From an uncultured Opitutales bacterium (GTDB lineage Bacteria; Verrucomicrobiota; Verrucomicrobiia; Opitutales; Intestinicryptomonadaceae): a DNA stretch of 64,000 nt. Below the pieces are notes generated by a model. The model was not told where the DNA came from and ran no database searches. It saw only the letters and a list, made by a program, of their open reading frames with translations. Below, one piece after another: positions 17,581 to 26,875 of the stretch. How positions within the stretch are numbered: the stretch's first letter is position 1; each line of letters begins with the position of its first letter. Position numbers and translations under genes: made by a program. The DNA is taken from positions 62,001 to 126,000 of the forward strand of contig URAK01000002.1 of the NCBI GenBank assembly GCA_900545705.1, given 5' to 3'.

Positions 17581-18930
17581 TCATTTCAAGTCTATTTCTA
17601 CGGCTTCAAGCAAAAAAGAAATGCATTTTTTTGCCTTTTCGAGTTCCGGAGACTCCGCAAGCAGACGTATTTTCTTTTCAGTTCCGGAATAGCGGACAAG
17701 AATTCGCCCTTTGCCGCCAAGCAATTCGCCGCATTTATTGATGGCTTTGGAAAGTTGGGGCGCCTCGTTTACGGGTATTTTGCGCGCCACCTCAACCGAC
17801 TTTGATATACACGGATACATCGCTATGCCGCCCCTTAACTCCGACAGTTTTTTGCGCTGCTTTGCCATTACAGAAAGCACTGCGAGCGCCGCCGCAAGCC
17901 CGTCGCCGCATGGCGATATTTCTGAAAATATAAAGTGCCCCGAATTCTCGCCACCTACATTGCAGTTGTGCTCGAGCATCTCGCGCATTACAAGCCTGTC
18001 GCCTATGCCGCACCTGTAAACTTTTATTCCGTTTGCTGCGAGCGATTCGTCAAGGCCGGTATTGCTTTGTAGCGTAGTGACAATCGCGTTGGAAGAAAGC
18101 GCGCCGCGGCTTTTGTGCTCCATTGCAATAAGCCCCAAAACCTCCTCGCCTTCAAGAATCGAAAATTTATCGTCGCATACGACCACCCTGTCGCCGTCGC
18201 CGTCATGCGCAAAGCCTACGTCCGACCCGCTCTGCCTGCATATGCCCACTATGTTTTCCGGGAATTGGCTGCCAACGGACGCGTTTATATTAAACCCATC
18301 GGGCGAGAACGCCGCCTTTACAACTTTCGCGCCGTACCCCTCAAAAACCTTCGACGAGACTTCCGAAGTTGCCCCGTTTGCCATGTCTATCGCGACAGTG
18401 TACCCTTCGAGAAAACCGGGCTCAAAAAGCGAACCCATTTTTTGCGCATATTCTTCAAGGGCGAATTTCCCGGCTCTTATTGCGCGCGGCGAAAATTCCT
18501 TCTTGGTATACGATTCAAAATCTATACCCATGGAATCGACCCTGCGCTCAATGTCGAGCTGGAAAGCGTCGTCGACTTTTCTCGCGTTGGAATCGAAGAA
18601 TTTTATGCCGTTGTCTGTGTAAGGGTTGTGGGAAGCCGTTATCATTGCGCCAAGCTTTGCTCTGCGCTTTAACACTGCGTATGCCAATGCGGGCGTCGGC
18701 AGCACGCCCATGTATTCAAAGTTTATTCCGCGCCGCTCCAAACCGCGGCAAAACGCCTCCTTCAAAGATTCCGAAGACGCCCGTGTGTCGCACCCGACCA
18801 CCACTAAGCCTCCCCCGCATTCTTCATTCAGCGAGCCTGCGCATGCCACACCGAGCCCTTCGTAAAAGGGCTCGCTTACTTCAAAATCTCCATATTTTCC
18901 GCGAATCCCGTCCGTTCCAAAGTATTTCAT
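17581..18930 (-). CDS. glmM: Phosphoglucosamine mutase
   Basis: Converts glucosamine 6-phosphate to glucosamine 1-phosphate, feeding UDP-GlcNAc for peptidoglycan and lipopolysaccharide. The 449-residue protein starts with KYFGTDGIRGKYG, has the phosphoserine loop ITASHNPYTDNGIKFF (active Ser near residue 100), the metal loop DGDGDRVVV and a sugar-binding GGENSGHF motif, with the C-terminal phosphate-binding RYSGTEKKIR. Its ATG overlaps the stop codon of the small upstream gene in an ATGA junction, so the two are translationally coupled. Confidence 0.96.
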   Translation of the reverse strand: MKYFGTDGIRGKYGDFEVSEPFYEGLGVACAGSLNEECGGGLVVVGCDTRASSESLKEAFCRGLERRGINFEYMGVLPTPALAYAVLKRRAKLGAMITASHNPYTDNGIKFFDSNARKVDDAFQLDIERRVDSMGIDFESYTKKEFSPRAIRAGKFALEEYAQKMGSLFEPGFLEGYTVAIDMANGATSEVSSKVFEGYGAKVVKAAFSPDGFNINASVGSQFPENIVGICRQSGSDVGFAHDGDGDRVVVCDDKFSILEGEEVLGLIAMEHKSRGALSSNAIVTTLQSNTGLDESLAANGIKVYRCGIGDRLVMREMLEHNCNVGGENSGHFIFSEISPCGDGLAAALAVLSVMAKQRKKLSELRGGIAMYPCISKSVEVARKIPVNEAPQLSKAINKCGELLGGKGRILVRYSGTEKKIRLLAESPELEKAKKCISFLLEAVEIDLK

Positions 18931-19172
18931 CAGCTTCTCCTATTTGGCATATTTTTTCTCAAAATGTCGGAAAGCTCGTCCGCGGACGTATCCTCCAGCT
19001 CCCTGCCCTTGCGCTTTAAATCCTCGAAGGTTTTTATCACGGTTTCCGTCATGAACTCGTGGGTTTCTTCGGTTCCGCCAACGAGGGAGAATTTTTCGGC
19101 CTGCGTAATGCGCTTTTGCCCGTCGCTGTCAAGCCCTATGCCAAGTAAGTGCGCAGATTTCTTTTTCGCCAT
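18930..19172 (-). CDS. Small conserved-looking protein between scpA and glmM
   Basis: An 80-residue, charged, cytoplasmic protein (MAKKKSAHLLGIGLDSDGQ at the start). I do not recognise a family. Coding is supported by its position: the ATG at 19172 follows the scpA stop by 2 bases and its own stop overlaps the glmM start (ATGA). The HLLGIGLDSDGQKRITQAE part resembles N-termini of short PVC hypothetical proteins by general impression only. A longer frame upstream would run into scpA and is rejected. Confidence 0.72.
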   Translation of the reverse strand: MAKKKSAHLLGIGLDSDGQKRITQAEKFSLVGGTEETHEFMTETVIKTFEDLKRKGRELEDTSADELSDILRKNMPNRRS

Positions 19173-19174
19173 AT

Positions 19175-19927
19175 TTAGTTTTGCTCCTTTTCGTCGTCCG
19201 CGGCGGGGCGCGGCTCGTCTATTCTCTCGCAATATATTTCTCCGAAACTTTCGTTTTGCGATATTCTAAGCTTTCTGAGGCGGGTGAGCTCGAGCATCGC
19301 AATGAAGGTAGCCATTATCGTCACTATTCCGGTCTTCTTTCCGTTAAATACCGAGGAAAACGTAAAATTCTTTTCCGGGATAGAAAGCAGATATTCCATT
19401 CTGTCGGCAACAGTCACATTTTCCTCGCGTATCTCGCCCTGCACGAGCTTTTCGGCAAGCCGCCTGAGAACGAGATTAAACACATTCCAAACCTCCATTT
19501 TATCGGAGGATTTTAACGGCCTCTCAGGCAGTTCCGTAACCGACACTCTGCGCTCGCCGTAATTCTGGCGCGCGTCTATTAGGTCTTCGAGCCCGTCCGC
19601 AGCGCGCTTTACCTTTTTATATTCCAAAAGCTGCTCGACAAGCTGCCAGCGCGGGTCAAGCTCGGAATCGCCGTCGTCCTCCTCGGATTGAACGGCCCTT
19701 TCGTCCGTCGGCAGGAGCATTCGGCTTTTTATGTACATTAAGGTAGCGGCCATTACGAAAAACTCGCCCGCCACGTCGAGCGACATGTTTTTCATCGAGC
19801 GCAGCACATCCATGTATTGCCGGGTCACTTCCGCTATCGGTATGTCGTATATGTCTATCTCGTTTTTCCTAATAAGGAATAAAAGCAAGTCGAGGGGGCC
19901 TTCAAAGACATTTAACTTTACCGACAT
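19175..19927 (-). CDS. scpA: Segregation and condensation protein A
   Basis: Kleisin subunit of the bacterial SMC-ScpAB condensin, which bridges the SMC heads and helps compact and segregate the chromosome. The 250-residue protein starts with the classic kleisin N-terminus VFEGPLDLLLFLIRKNEIDIYDIPI and ends with a winged-helix type segment (FIAMLELTRLRKLRISQNESFGEIY). The start at 19927 is set by a strong GGAGGG ribosome site six bases upstream; the frame is open for another 29 codons into the end of lptD, but that part is not ScpA-like. No scpB or smc lies in the window. Confidence 0.94.
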   Translation of the reverse strand: MSVKLNVFEGPLDLLLFLIRKNEIDIYDIPIAEVTRQYMDVLRSMKNMSLDVAGEFFVMAATLMYIKSRMLLPTDERAVQSEEDDGDSELDPRWQLVEQLLEYKKVKRAADGLEDLIDARQNYGERRVSVTELPERPLKSSDKMEVWNVFNLVLRRLAEKLVQGEIREENVTVADRMEYLLSIPEKNFTFSSVFNGKKTGIVTIMATFIAMLELTRLRKLRISQNESFGEIYCERIDEPRPAADDEKEQN

Positions 19928-19985
19928 TTCAAGCCCTCCCGCGAGGGCGTCTTCGTATGCTGGAATGTCTTCTGGCATCGCTGTA

Positions 19986-22289
19986 TTAGAAGATTGCCAT
20001 AGACAGGCGGGCACCGAACGAGAAATTATTCTGGCGCGTTGAACCCGAGCGGTACGATATTTGATATTCGACTATCCACGAATTTCCAAGCCGCGTCCAA
20101 AGGGTATAAGTTTGGTCGGTCATCATATTCAAGCGGTAATCGTACGACCAGCGCCCGAGCAGCTTGTAGCGCTCGCTTATGCGGTATTCCGCAAGGGCCG
20201 AATACTGCGTGATTGCCCCTGCAAGATAGCTCGATATAAAATATATTGAGAATTTGTCGGAATCGAAAAGCCCGATATACGCGTTTGTTTCGGGAACATT
20301 TAGGTTTTCTATGTTAAACCTGTTATAGCAGCCGATAGTAAGCCAACGCGCGGGAGAAATTGAAACGTTCGTGTACAAGTCGGAGAAAGAAGAGCTTTTA
20401 AAATCGTTCTGGGCGAGCACGCGCTTGTCGAAATTAAAGTCCTGAAATATGTCGAGCCTTGCAAGCTCGCGCGAGCCGTATGTTTCGTCGCGCGTTTCGA
20501 GAGTATTTTTTATTCCGAGCCGCAAAGTGTTTGTCTTAAACAGCCTGTCGGTGTTCCGCATTTCTCCCAAGTCGAGTATCGGCGGATAGGTGAAATCCTC
20601 TATGCTTATTTCGTCGATTGTAGGTATTGCGCCGGAGCCCTGAGTTGCGTTTGGTATGTAGCGGTAGCTCATTATCGGGGTTATATGGTGGCGCAAGCCG
20701 TCTATGCCCATTGTCTTGCTTTGGTATTCCCAAGTGCCCCAAATATCCATTTGCGCGTCAAAGCCTATCTGACCCAAAATTCGCGTATATTCGGACGCCC
20801 CGTTTTTGGGATTGCCATAGTACGTCAGCCTGCCGCCTATGACGGGCGTAATGGTGCTCCACGAGTTCAAGTGTATTGGGCGCATTATACCGTAATAGGC
20901 GTCTACGCGCGCAGTCTCGAAAGTTTCATATATTAACTCCTCCGGCCCGCTATTGCGGAAATATCCCGCAGACAGGTACATGTTCTGATAGAAACCTGTG
21001 TTAAAGATTTCCCCCGGCTGCAAGTCGAAGCGCGCCTCGGGCAAACGCTGTTGGACTATCTCCCAATTATTGGGCGCGAACCTCGTAAAGAGCGAAATTG
21101 TGTATGCGCTTCCGTAATAGTCAATTTCCCCAAAATTGTCGGGAATTTGGTCGTCATAGAAGAATTCCGGACGGAAGTCGCGCGTGACGAACTCGTCGCT
21201 CCACCAAGCGAGGGAACCTATTACCGATATATTGTCAGTCACCATCTGGGCGTGGCGCATCTGCATAAAAAACCTGTCGTTGTCGATAGGTCTGCCGAGG
21301 GAATCGACACCGAGAATGTCCTTGCTGCCGTGGTCGTCTATATACGCGCCCTGGAAGAAACCTTTCAGCCATGTTTCGGCGCCTTTGTAGTCGTAGTTAA
21401 GGGCGGGGCCGACCAGTACGGAACGCTCGGTGTAATAGTCTAGCAGCATTCCGGGACTGAGGCTGCCGAGACCGTTATACATTACCGTATTTGCGAGAAA
21501 CGCCCCGTAGTCGGAGTTGTATCCGGCTCTCGTTTGAATATCAAACGGGGGCCGTTCGAGACCGTACTGTGAGTAATATGGCGCGTAAAAAACCGGGACG
21601 AGCCCTATCGATACGAGAGCGTCGTCGAGCTCAAGAAGTTCCGTCTGCGTATCGTACCTTATTTGCGACGCCGAGGCCGACATTGAGTATGGCGAGGGCT
21701 CGCCGACATACACAGTCGGATTGTCTATCGAAACTTTGTTTTTATCGGAAGTTATGCTGTCGGCTTCCACGAACATTGGCGACGAACCGAAGCGCGCGTG
21801 GGGGGTATGCAGCAGTTCCTTTGACGGATTGTAAGAAAATTTTTCGGCAACGACGCGCGATTGGCCGATAGAAGCCTTGACTTTGCCTGACGCCTCGGCC
21901 GCGCCGCTGTTTTGCGAGTAGCGGATTTTATCAGCGTGAAGCTCGAATTTTTCGTCTTCAATTTTTGCATTGCCGGTAGCGATTAAGTCGCCCTCGCTAT
22001 TTTGGACATGCTCAAATTTATCGGCCGATATTTCGGGGGCGGTAATCATATTGGACAATTTGGGTTTCCCGTCCGATTTCTTCACCACGGGCACCGTTTC
22101 CTCCGTTTTTTTCGCAAGACCCAGCCGTTCGGCTTCGAGTGCCCTCTGATGCTCTAGAGACACCCACGGCACGTCGGCGCGCTTGCGCGGCTTTTGGGCG
22201 GGCTCCGCCGAAAACGCTGCCGGCGCGCAGCACAACTGCGCGAGCGTCGTTGCGGCAATTAATGTCCTTAAAAATTTCACGTCCAACAT
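19986..22289 (-). CDS. lptD: LPS-assembly protein LptD-like outer membrane protein
   Basis: Outer-membrane barrel that inserts lipopolysaccharide into the outer leaflet. After a signal peptide (ending near AAFSA, residue 28), a periplasmic OstA/LptA-like jellyroll covers roughly residues 60-190 (ADKFEHVQNSEGDLIATGNA, ELHADKIRYS), followed by the LptD barrel with alternating aromatic strands to a C-terminal phenylalanine (SMAIF). At 767 residues it is close to the usual size. I take the ATG at 22289, which begins the signal peptide; an ATG 57 bases earlier is in frame. The presence of LptD indicates an LPS-containing outer membrane. It heads the run lptD-scpA-glmM-TPR. Confidence 0.9.
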   Translation of the reverse strand: MLDVKFLRTLIAATTLAQLCCAPAAFSAEPAQKPRKRADVPWVSLEHQRALEAERLGLAKKTEETVPVVKKSDGKPKLSNMITAPEISADKFEHVQNSEGDLIATGNAKIEDEKFELHADKIRYSQNSGAAEASGKVKASIGQSRVVAEKFSYNPSKELLHTPHARFGSSPMFVEADSITSDKNKVSIDNPTVYVGEPSPYSMSASASQIRYDTQTELLELDDALVSIGLVPVFYAPYYSQYGLERPPFDIQTRAGYNSDYGAFLANTVMYNGLGSLSPGMLLDYYTERSVLVGPALNYDYKGAETWLKGFFQGAYIDDHGSKDILGVDSLGRPIDNDRFFMQMRHAQMVTDNISVIGSLAWWSDEFVTRDFRPEFFYDDQIPDNFGEIDYYGSAYTISLFTRFAPNNWEIVQQRLPEARFDLQPGEIFNTGFYQNMYLSAGYFRNSGPEELIYETFETARVDAYYGIMRPIHLNSWSTITPVIGGRLTYYGNPKNGASEYTRILGQIGFDAQMDIWGTWEYQSKTMGIDGLRHHITPIMSYRYIPNATQGSGAIPTIDEISIEDFTYPPILDLGEMRNTDRLFKTNTLRLGIKNTLETRDETYGSRELARLDIFQDFNFDKRVLAQNDFKSSSFSDLYTNVSISPARWLTIGCYNRFNIENLNVPETNAYIGLFDSDKFSIYFISSYLAGAITQYSALAEYRISERYKLLGRWSYDYRLNMMTDQTYTLWTRLGNSWIVEYQISYRSGSTRQNNFSFGARLSMAIF

Positions 22290-22449
22290 TTCTACATATC
22301 CGCGCCCGCATAACAAGCTTTTTATAAAAAAAGCGACTTTTCCCATTTTAGTGCGGGTTCTTTTCTTGAGGACATTTTGGAGGATAAATTCTCAATTCTT
22401 TCCCCCCTGCTAAAATATTTGAGGGGGAAAAAGTCTGTATTTAATTGCT

Positions 22450-24264
22450 TCAATTTTTACTGTCCGCATGCGGCTCGAAAACTTTGTACGAGAGCGGCTC
22501 TATTTGCGCATTTTTATATTTGAATGGAGAGTCCGCATAGTTGCAGACAATTTCAGTGCCGTCCGCGTATCTCGTGCAAAAAACGTCTTTGGATATCTCA
22601 GCATGGGAGTCCATAAAAACTTTTTGGAGGCGCGAGAGTTTCGCGTATTCGTCATAGCCTTTTTTTATCGCATTTATGCTTCTGTTAGTCGATGCCTCGT
22701 CCTCGCAGACTAAGTCGGCGTTTCCCATCCAGTTGTCGCCGTTGTCGCGGAACGCCGAATATAGGTAAAACATCGGCCTGCCGCCGAATTCCACAAGCTT
22801 CAAACGCTTTACGGGGTCTTTTATAGTGTAGTTGGCGCACTCAGTAGCGGGGTTGCTGAGGATTATGCCGTTAAAGACAATCTGCCAAAGAGGCACGAGC
22901 TTTCCGGACATAGGGAGAGTTTTTCTATCGAGCAGCGCGAAATGTATGTACAGTCCGAAATCCTGGCTACCTGCCACAAAATAAGATGGCCCCTCGGACG
23001 CCGCTCCGCCGAATAGCGACCGCGCGAGCCTTAAAATTTTATTCATATACTCCTCGCTTTCGACGCGGTTGCACGGGTGATTCGGGTCGGCGCATTCGTG
23101 CGGGGGAATCATCGATATCACATCTATGTAGTGCAGCCCCCTAAATCCGAGCTCGGCAATTTTCGGCAAGTCCCTCTTTGCAAACTCCCACGCCATTTTG
23201 GGGCAGAGATTGTACATTCTTCCGCCGCTCCAGCATGTATTTTTTTGCAGAGAGCCGTCGGACTTTTTGGCGACTGGCGCCCCGCCCTTCCAATCTTTTG
23301 ATATGCTGTAAATATCAGTGCTGTTGGTATGGCAAACTATCTGGTATCCCATCGACTGCGCTTTTTTTATCAGCTCCTTCAAGCCTTCTTCGCCGCCGAG
23401 TTTGGGCTCTACCGGGAATGCAGTCGGCCACCTTCCGTCGTGCCCGCTCACATTCCAGCCGACAAGACATATTTGCACTTTCTCGACTCCCGCGGATTTT
23501 AGCCGCGAGATAAAGTCTCCAACCTTTTCAAAAGTCATTTTGACTTTCACTTCGGGCTCGTTTTCCACCGTCTGCTCTTCGATTTTCGGAGGCGCCGGCT
23601 TCCAAGCCTGGCGTATTCTAAGCTCAGGCGCGTCGCATGCGTACTCGAGCTCCGGTGTAAGCCTATCGGATATGGGCTTGCAAACGCCCGAGTCGAGAAG
23701 TGTCTTGCGGTAATCGCGCGCTATCCCTGAATAATCTGCATTTTCGCCGTCGAGGATTCTGTACTCAATTTCAATGTCCTCATAGGGTTTAAATGCCATT
23801 TTGCCGATATTAAAAACCGTCGAGAGCGAGTATCCGCCGTCCTTCAGCTTTGCCAGTGCCGCATGCTCGTGGCGAAGCCCGTTAACAATATAATAAAACG
23901 CCCTATCTGCCTTTTTTATCCCGCCGATTGGAAGATGCCATTCGTTTTTGCTCGTGCTATACGGAGTGAATGATGAGTCCTTTTGCTTTATAAAAGGTAC
24001 TATTACGCTGTTTGGCATAACGATGTATCCGTCGTCGCCCGCGGATGCTTTCATAAAATCGGGGATTATGGAAATTGTATCGGTACGCGCGTCTATTGAG
24101 TTGCGGGGAATTTTTAAAACGGCGCGCCCATTTTCAAAATTTAGGAATTTTTCCGAACTTTTTACCGTTCCGTCCTTATATTTTGTAAGTATTTCGACGC
24201 GTTCCGCAGCGCTTGCAAAAGCGCATGCCATAATCGTTAAAATTGCTATAATTTTATTCATCAT
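22450..24264 (-). CDS. Secreted glycoside hydrolase-like protein (GH101/GH129-like barrel)
   Basis: Exported 604-residue protein with an N-terminal signal peptide (MMNKIIAILTIMACAFASA). An N-terminal beta-rich part is followed by a TIM-barrel-like half: KVQICLVGWNVSGHDGRWP near residue 265, QIVCHTNSTDIY, LGFRGLHYIDVISMIPPHECADPNHPC and FVAGSQDFGLYIHF. This pattern resembles DUF5696 and the GH101/GH129 group that releases GalNAc-containing glycans from mucin-type glycoproteins; Asp in YIDV would be the candidate nucleophile. The family call is from motif impression, so substrate is uncertain. It lies downstream of the discoidin-like gene on the same strand but behind a terminator. Confidence 0.6.
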   Translation of the reverse strand: MMNKIIAILTIMACAFASAAERVEILTKYKDGTVKSSEKFLNFENGRAVLKIPRNSIDARTDTISIIPDFMKASAGDDGYIVMPNSVIVPFIKQKDSSFTPYSTSKNEWHLPIGGIKKADRAFYYIVNGLRHEHAALAKLKDGGYSLSTVFNIGKMAFKPYEDIEIEYRILDGENADYSGIARDYRKTLLDSGVCKPISDRLTPELEYACDAPELRIRQAWKPAPPKIEEQTVENEPEVKVKMTFEKVGDFISRLKSAGVEKVQICLVGWNVSGHDGRWPTAFPVEPKLGGEEGLKELIKKAQSMGYQIVCHTNSTDIYSISKDWKGGAPVAKKSDGSLQKNTCWSGGRMYNLCPKMAWEFAKRDLPKIAELGFRGLHYIDVISMIPPHECADPNHPCNRVESEEYMNKILRLARSLFGGAASEGPSYFVAGSQDFGLYIHFALLDRKTLPMSGKLVPLWQIVFNGIILSNPATECANYTIKDPVKRLKLVEFGGRPMFYLYSAFRDNGDNWMGNADLVCEDEASTNRSINAIKKGYDEYAKLSRLQKVFMDSHAEISKDVFCTRYADGTEIVCNYADSPFKYKNAQIEPLSYKVFEPHADSKN

Positions 24265-24681
24265 ATTTGTATAATATTTTAAATAATATGTAGCATATAA
24301 GTCGGTGTCGAGACGCAATTTTTATTTTTTTAGCAACTATTTTTGCCGCAGACTCATCAAAATTTATCCCTACAAAAATATCAGAAAAATTTTAAATATA
24401 AAATGCGAAATCGGCAAAAATCCGCCTCGAACAAAAATGGCTACAAACCGCGCAATCCTTTCTATTACCCGCTTCGAAAAAAATCCCATACTTTGCTTCC
24501 CAAAGAAACCACAAGCACTGAAATGCCTTTCCTTAACCCTATATGTTTTGGACAATATAAAATGCGCGGACAAAACCAATCGGATAAGACTAAAAATTTC
24601 TAAAAAAAAGTTAAAAATTTTTATGCCTCAGCCACGCACAAAAAATTTATATACCCACCCAGACAAAAAAATTTAGGAACA
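24265..24681. other. AT-rich intergenic region
   Basis: About 415 bases upstream of the glycoside-hydrolase-like gene. It should contain that gene's promoter, but no box is convincing. Two overlapping plus-strand open frames of about 100 codons are rich in Lys, Asn and Ile codons of the kind AT-rich noncoding DNA gives, and neither resembles a protein family. Confidence 0.55.
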
Positions 24682-24711
24682 AAAAAAGCGCGGAAAATTT
24701 CCGCGCTTTTT
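24682..24711 (-). terminator. Terminator after the discoidin-like gene
   Basis: GCGCGGAAA and TTTCCGCGC form a stem (24688-24706), flanked by A residues on the left that read as a T-tract on the minus strand. It lies about 30 bases past the stop codon of the gene ending at 24738. Confidence 0.85.
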
Positions 24712-24737
24712 GATTTCTCCTATTTGCGTTTATCGAA

Positions 24738-25373
24738 TTAACGGCCGTAGACTTCCACTTCAATGTAGTGGTTCATGTCGTTAGTCGTGTTTCCGTTGGA
24801 GAACAAACGGATGTAGCGGGCCTTCACCGGGGGATTTACAACGACGAGCTTGCCGATGTTGGTTTCGATGTAAGCTTTGTCCTTGCCGGCGCCCTTCTTT
24901 GCGGAATTGTCGTGGTCGCTATTGAAGATAGTCGTCACGCCCTTGATGAATTCCGGGTCGTCGGAAACTTGAATTATGACGTCTTTGTAGGCGCGTTCCT
25001 GGCTGTGGTAGTGCCACATCGCAACCGCAAAGATTTCCGTCTGTTTTTCAAGGTCGATTTGAATCCACTGCAAGCCGTTCATCAGCTCGACATAGCATCC
25101 TTCCGCCGCGCCCTTGTCGCCGTCGGTAACGAGCTCGAGTTCTCCAATGAGCGGGAAATCGTCAGAGCTTGTCACTTTCTTGCCCTTGGCGACATTCTTT
25201 ACATCTTCCGGAACGTCGGGTTCAGGATTGGGAGTTTTGGGCTCGAGGTTGGGGAGCTTTACCGGAACGGGAGTTCCGATTATCTGTGCTCTGGGAACAT
25301 CGAGCTTTAAGGGCTTGGCGCTAAGCGCAAAAGCGAATGCCAAAGCGGAAACTGCTATTAGAATTTTTTTCAT
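24738..25373 (-). CDS. Secreted discoidin (F5/8 type C)-like protein
   Basis: Exported protein of 211 residues with a clear signal peptide (MKKILIAVSALAFAFALSA). A proline-rich linker (NLEPKTPNPEPDVPED) leads to a single beta-sandwich resembling galactose-binding F5/8 type C domains: KNVAKGKKVTSSDDF, ELVTDGDKG, GLQWIQIDLEKQTEI, YKDVIIQVSDDPEF and the final ARYIRLFSNG...HYIEVEVYG. Such domains bind sugars or cell-surface glycans. It is the last gene of the minus-strand group that includes a Gfo/Idh oxidoreductase and an isomerase-like protein, 29 bases after the former, which suggests a carbohydrate-related role in the periplasm or at the surface. Confidence 0.8.
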   Translation of the reverse strand: MKKILIAVSALAFAFALSAKPLKLDVPRAQIIGTPVPVKLPNLEPKTPNPEPDVPEDVKNVAKGKKVTSSDDFPLIGELELVTDGDKGAAEGCYVELMNGLQWIQIDLEKQTEIFAVAMWHYHSQERAYKDVIIQVSDDPEFIKGVTTIFNSDHDNSAKKGAGKDKAYIETNIGKLVVVNPPVKARYIRLFSNGNTTNDMNHYIEVEVYGR

Positions 25374-25402
25374 TTTTTTATTATGCTTAGTTAAGGGTTA
25401 AA

Positions 25403-26839
25403 TTAGCTTACAATGAAGTCGTCGTCGCTAAATTCGAGCGGACCTTCCGTTATGGCGTCGCGCGCTTTGAATACCGCAGCTTCAGCAGCGAAGGCGTGTT
25501 CGGCGTCGCAATTTAGCTTGCCCTTGCCCATGACGGCGTTGAAGAAGTTTTCGATGTGGTACATATGAATCGGCTTCTTTGCTACGTCCGGCTCGTATCC
25601 GTCAATCTTTTCCGGGAAGGAATAACCGACGAGTGCAGCCGATTCGCGTGAGTCCGCAACAGTTGTCTTAGCAGCGGAAGCATCGCCTGAGCCTATTACA
25701 CCATTCTTTACGAGATCGTCCCATTTGGGAGCGTTATTTTCACGGAAGAGCTTTGTAAGCGCGGGATTTTCCGACATCTTCAATGTGCCTTGGTCGCCCA
25801 TGAACGATTCAAAATATCCGCCGCCCGATGATGTTGTTGTCAGCACTTGGTAGAACGCCTGTGCTTTCTTGCCCTGGAAGGTTTTGTCGAACTCGAATAT
25901 GCACATTACATTGTCGTCCCAGTCGTGTGCGGGGGAACCGTCGGGCTTTTTGTAATAGTCGCGGTTTCCGGAAGCCATAACGCGCTTGGGGTGTCCGCCG
26001 AGCATCCAGCCAAATATGTCAATCTGGTGGGCGCCGAGGTCGGATATCGCGCCGCCGCCGAGGCCTTTGAACCAGCGCCAATTCTTAAACTGGTGCATGT
26101 CTTTGTAGCCGTATTCCTTGAGCTTTTCGACGGGAATCGCCGACTTTTCCGGCCAAGTGAGGTCTTGCGATACAGCCCTGTTCCACTGCCCGTTACAAGC
26201 CATTATGTTGCCGCAAATATTGTGCTTGCGCAACAGGACATCGCGGGCGTAAATGTAGCGCGGGTTTGAAGTTCTCTGGTGGCCGATTTGCAGGAGCTTT
26301 CCGCTCTTGCGGGCGGCGCGAACCATCGCTTTTGCCCCTTCAAGAGTGTCCGACATCATTTTTTCGCAATAGACGTTTACGCCGGCATTGAGGAAGTCGA
26401 CCGTCATTGGCGAGTGCCAGAAGTCGGGGGTGGCGATAATCACAGCGTCAAGTTCGTTAGCGTGATTTTTTATTAGATCCTTGTAGTTTTCACCCTTTAT
26501 TTCGCCCATTCTTCCCTTTTTGACGAGGGGAGCATAGGGGTCTTTCCCGCCGAGCACAATGGTGTATCTGGCGGGTTTTTGTTTGAGCTGCCTCATAACG
26601 CGAGCCGCCGCGTAATTGCACTTGGGCTGCCAAATGTCGCAAATAGCAACGAAGTTTATGTAGGGGAGCTTCAAGAGGCTGTTCATGAGAACTTCGCCCT
26701 CGGCGCCGTAGCCTACGATAGCGACATTCACTTTGTCGCCGCCCTTGCGCTGTGCGGAAAGCATGCCGGGCGAGAGCATTAAGCCGCCGGCGGCAGTTCC
26801 AGCCAATTTTAGAAAATCTCTGCGATTAAAGTCGTTCAT
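25403..26839 (-). CDS. Tat-exported Gfo/Idh/MocA-family oxidoreductase
   Basis: NAD(P)-dependent sugar or cyclitol dehydrogenase family protein of 478 residues. It begins with a Tat signal (NRRDFLKLAGTAAGG) and so probably folds with its cofactor before export. The Rossmann part reads VNVAIVGYGAEGEVL; the catalytic stretch that is EKP in most members reads YCEKMMSD (near residue 145), and GHQRTSNPRY, GGGAISDLGAHQIDIFGW mark the C-terminal substrate domain. PVC bacteria hold many such Tat-linked members that oxidise glycosides. Neighbours are a DoxX-like membrane protein 36 bases upstream and the discoidin-like gene 29 bases downstream. Confidence 0.88.
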   Translation of the reverse strand: MNDFNRRDFLKLAGTAAGGLMLSPGMLSAQRKGGDKVNVAIVGYGAEGEVLMNSLLKLPYINFVAICDIWQPKCNYAAARVMRQLKQKPARYTIVLGGKDPYAPLVKKGRMGEIKGENYKDLIKNHANELDAVIIATPDFWHSPMTVDFLNAGVNVYCEKMMSDTLEGAKAMVRAARKSGKLLQIGHQRTSNPRYIYARDVLLRKHNICGNIMACNGQWNRAVSQDLTWPEKSAIPVEKLKEYGYKDMHQFKNWRWFKGLGGGAISDLGAHQIDIFGWMLGGHPKRVMASGNRDYYKKPDGSPAHDWDDNVMCIFEFDKTFQGKKAQAFYQVLTTTSSGGGYFESFMGDQGTLKMSENPALTKLFRENNAPKWDDLVKNGVIGSGDASAAKTTVADSRESAALVGYSFPEKIDGYEPDVAKKPIHMYHIENFFNAVMGKGKLNCDAEHAFAAEAAVFKARDAITEGPLEFSDDDFIVS

Positions 26840-26875
26840 AGTTATATATCGTATTTATTTTATCTATTTAAAATA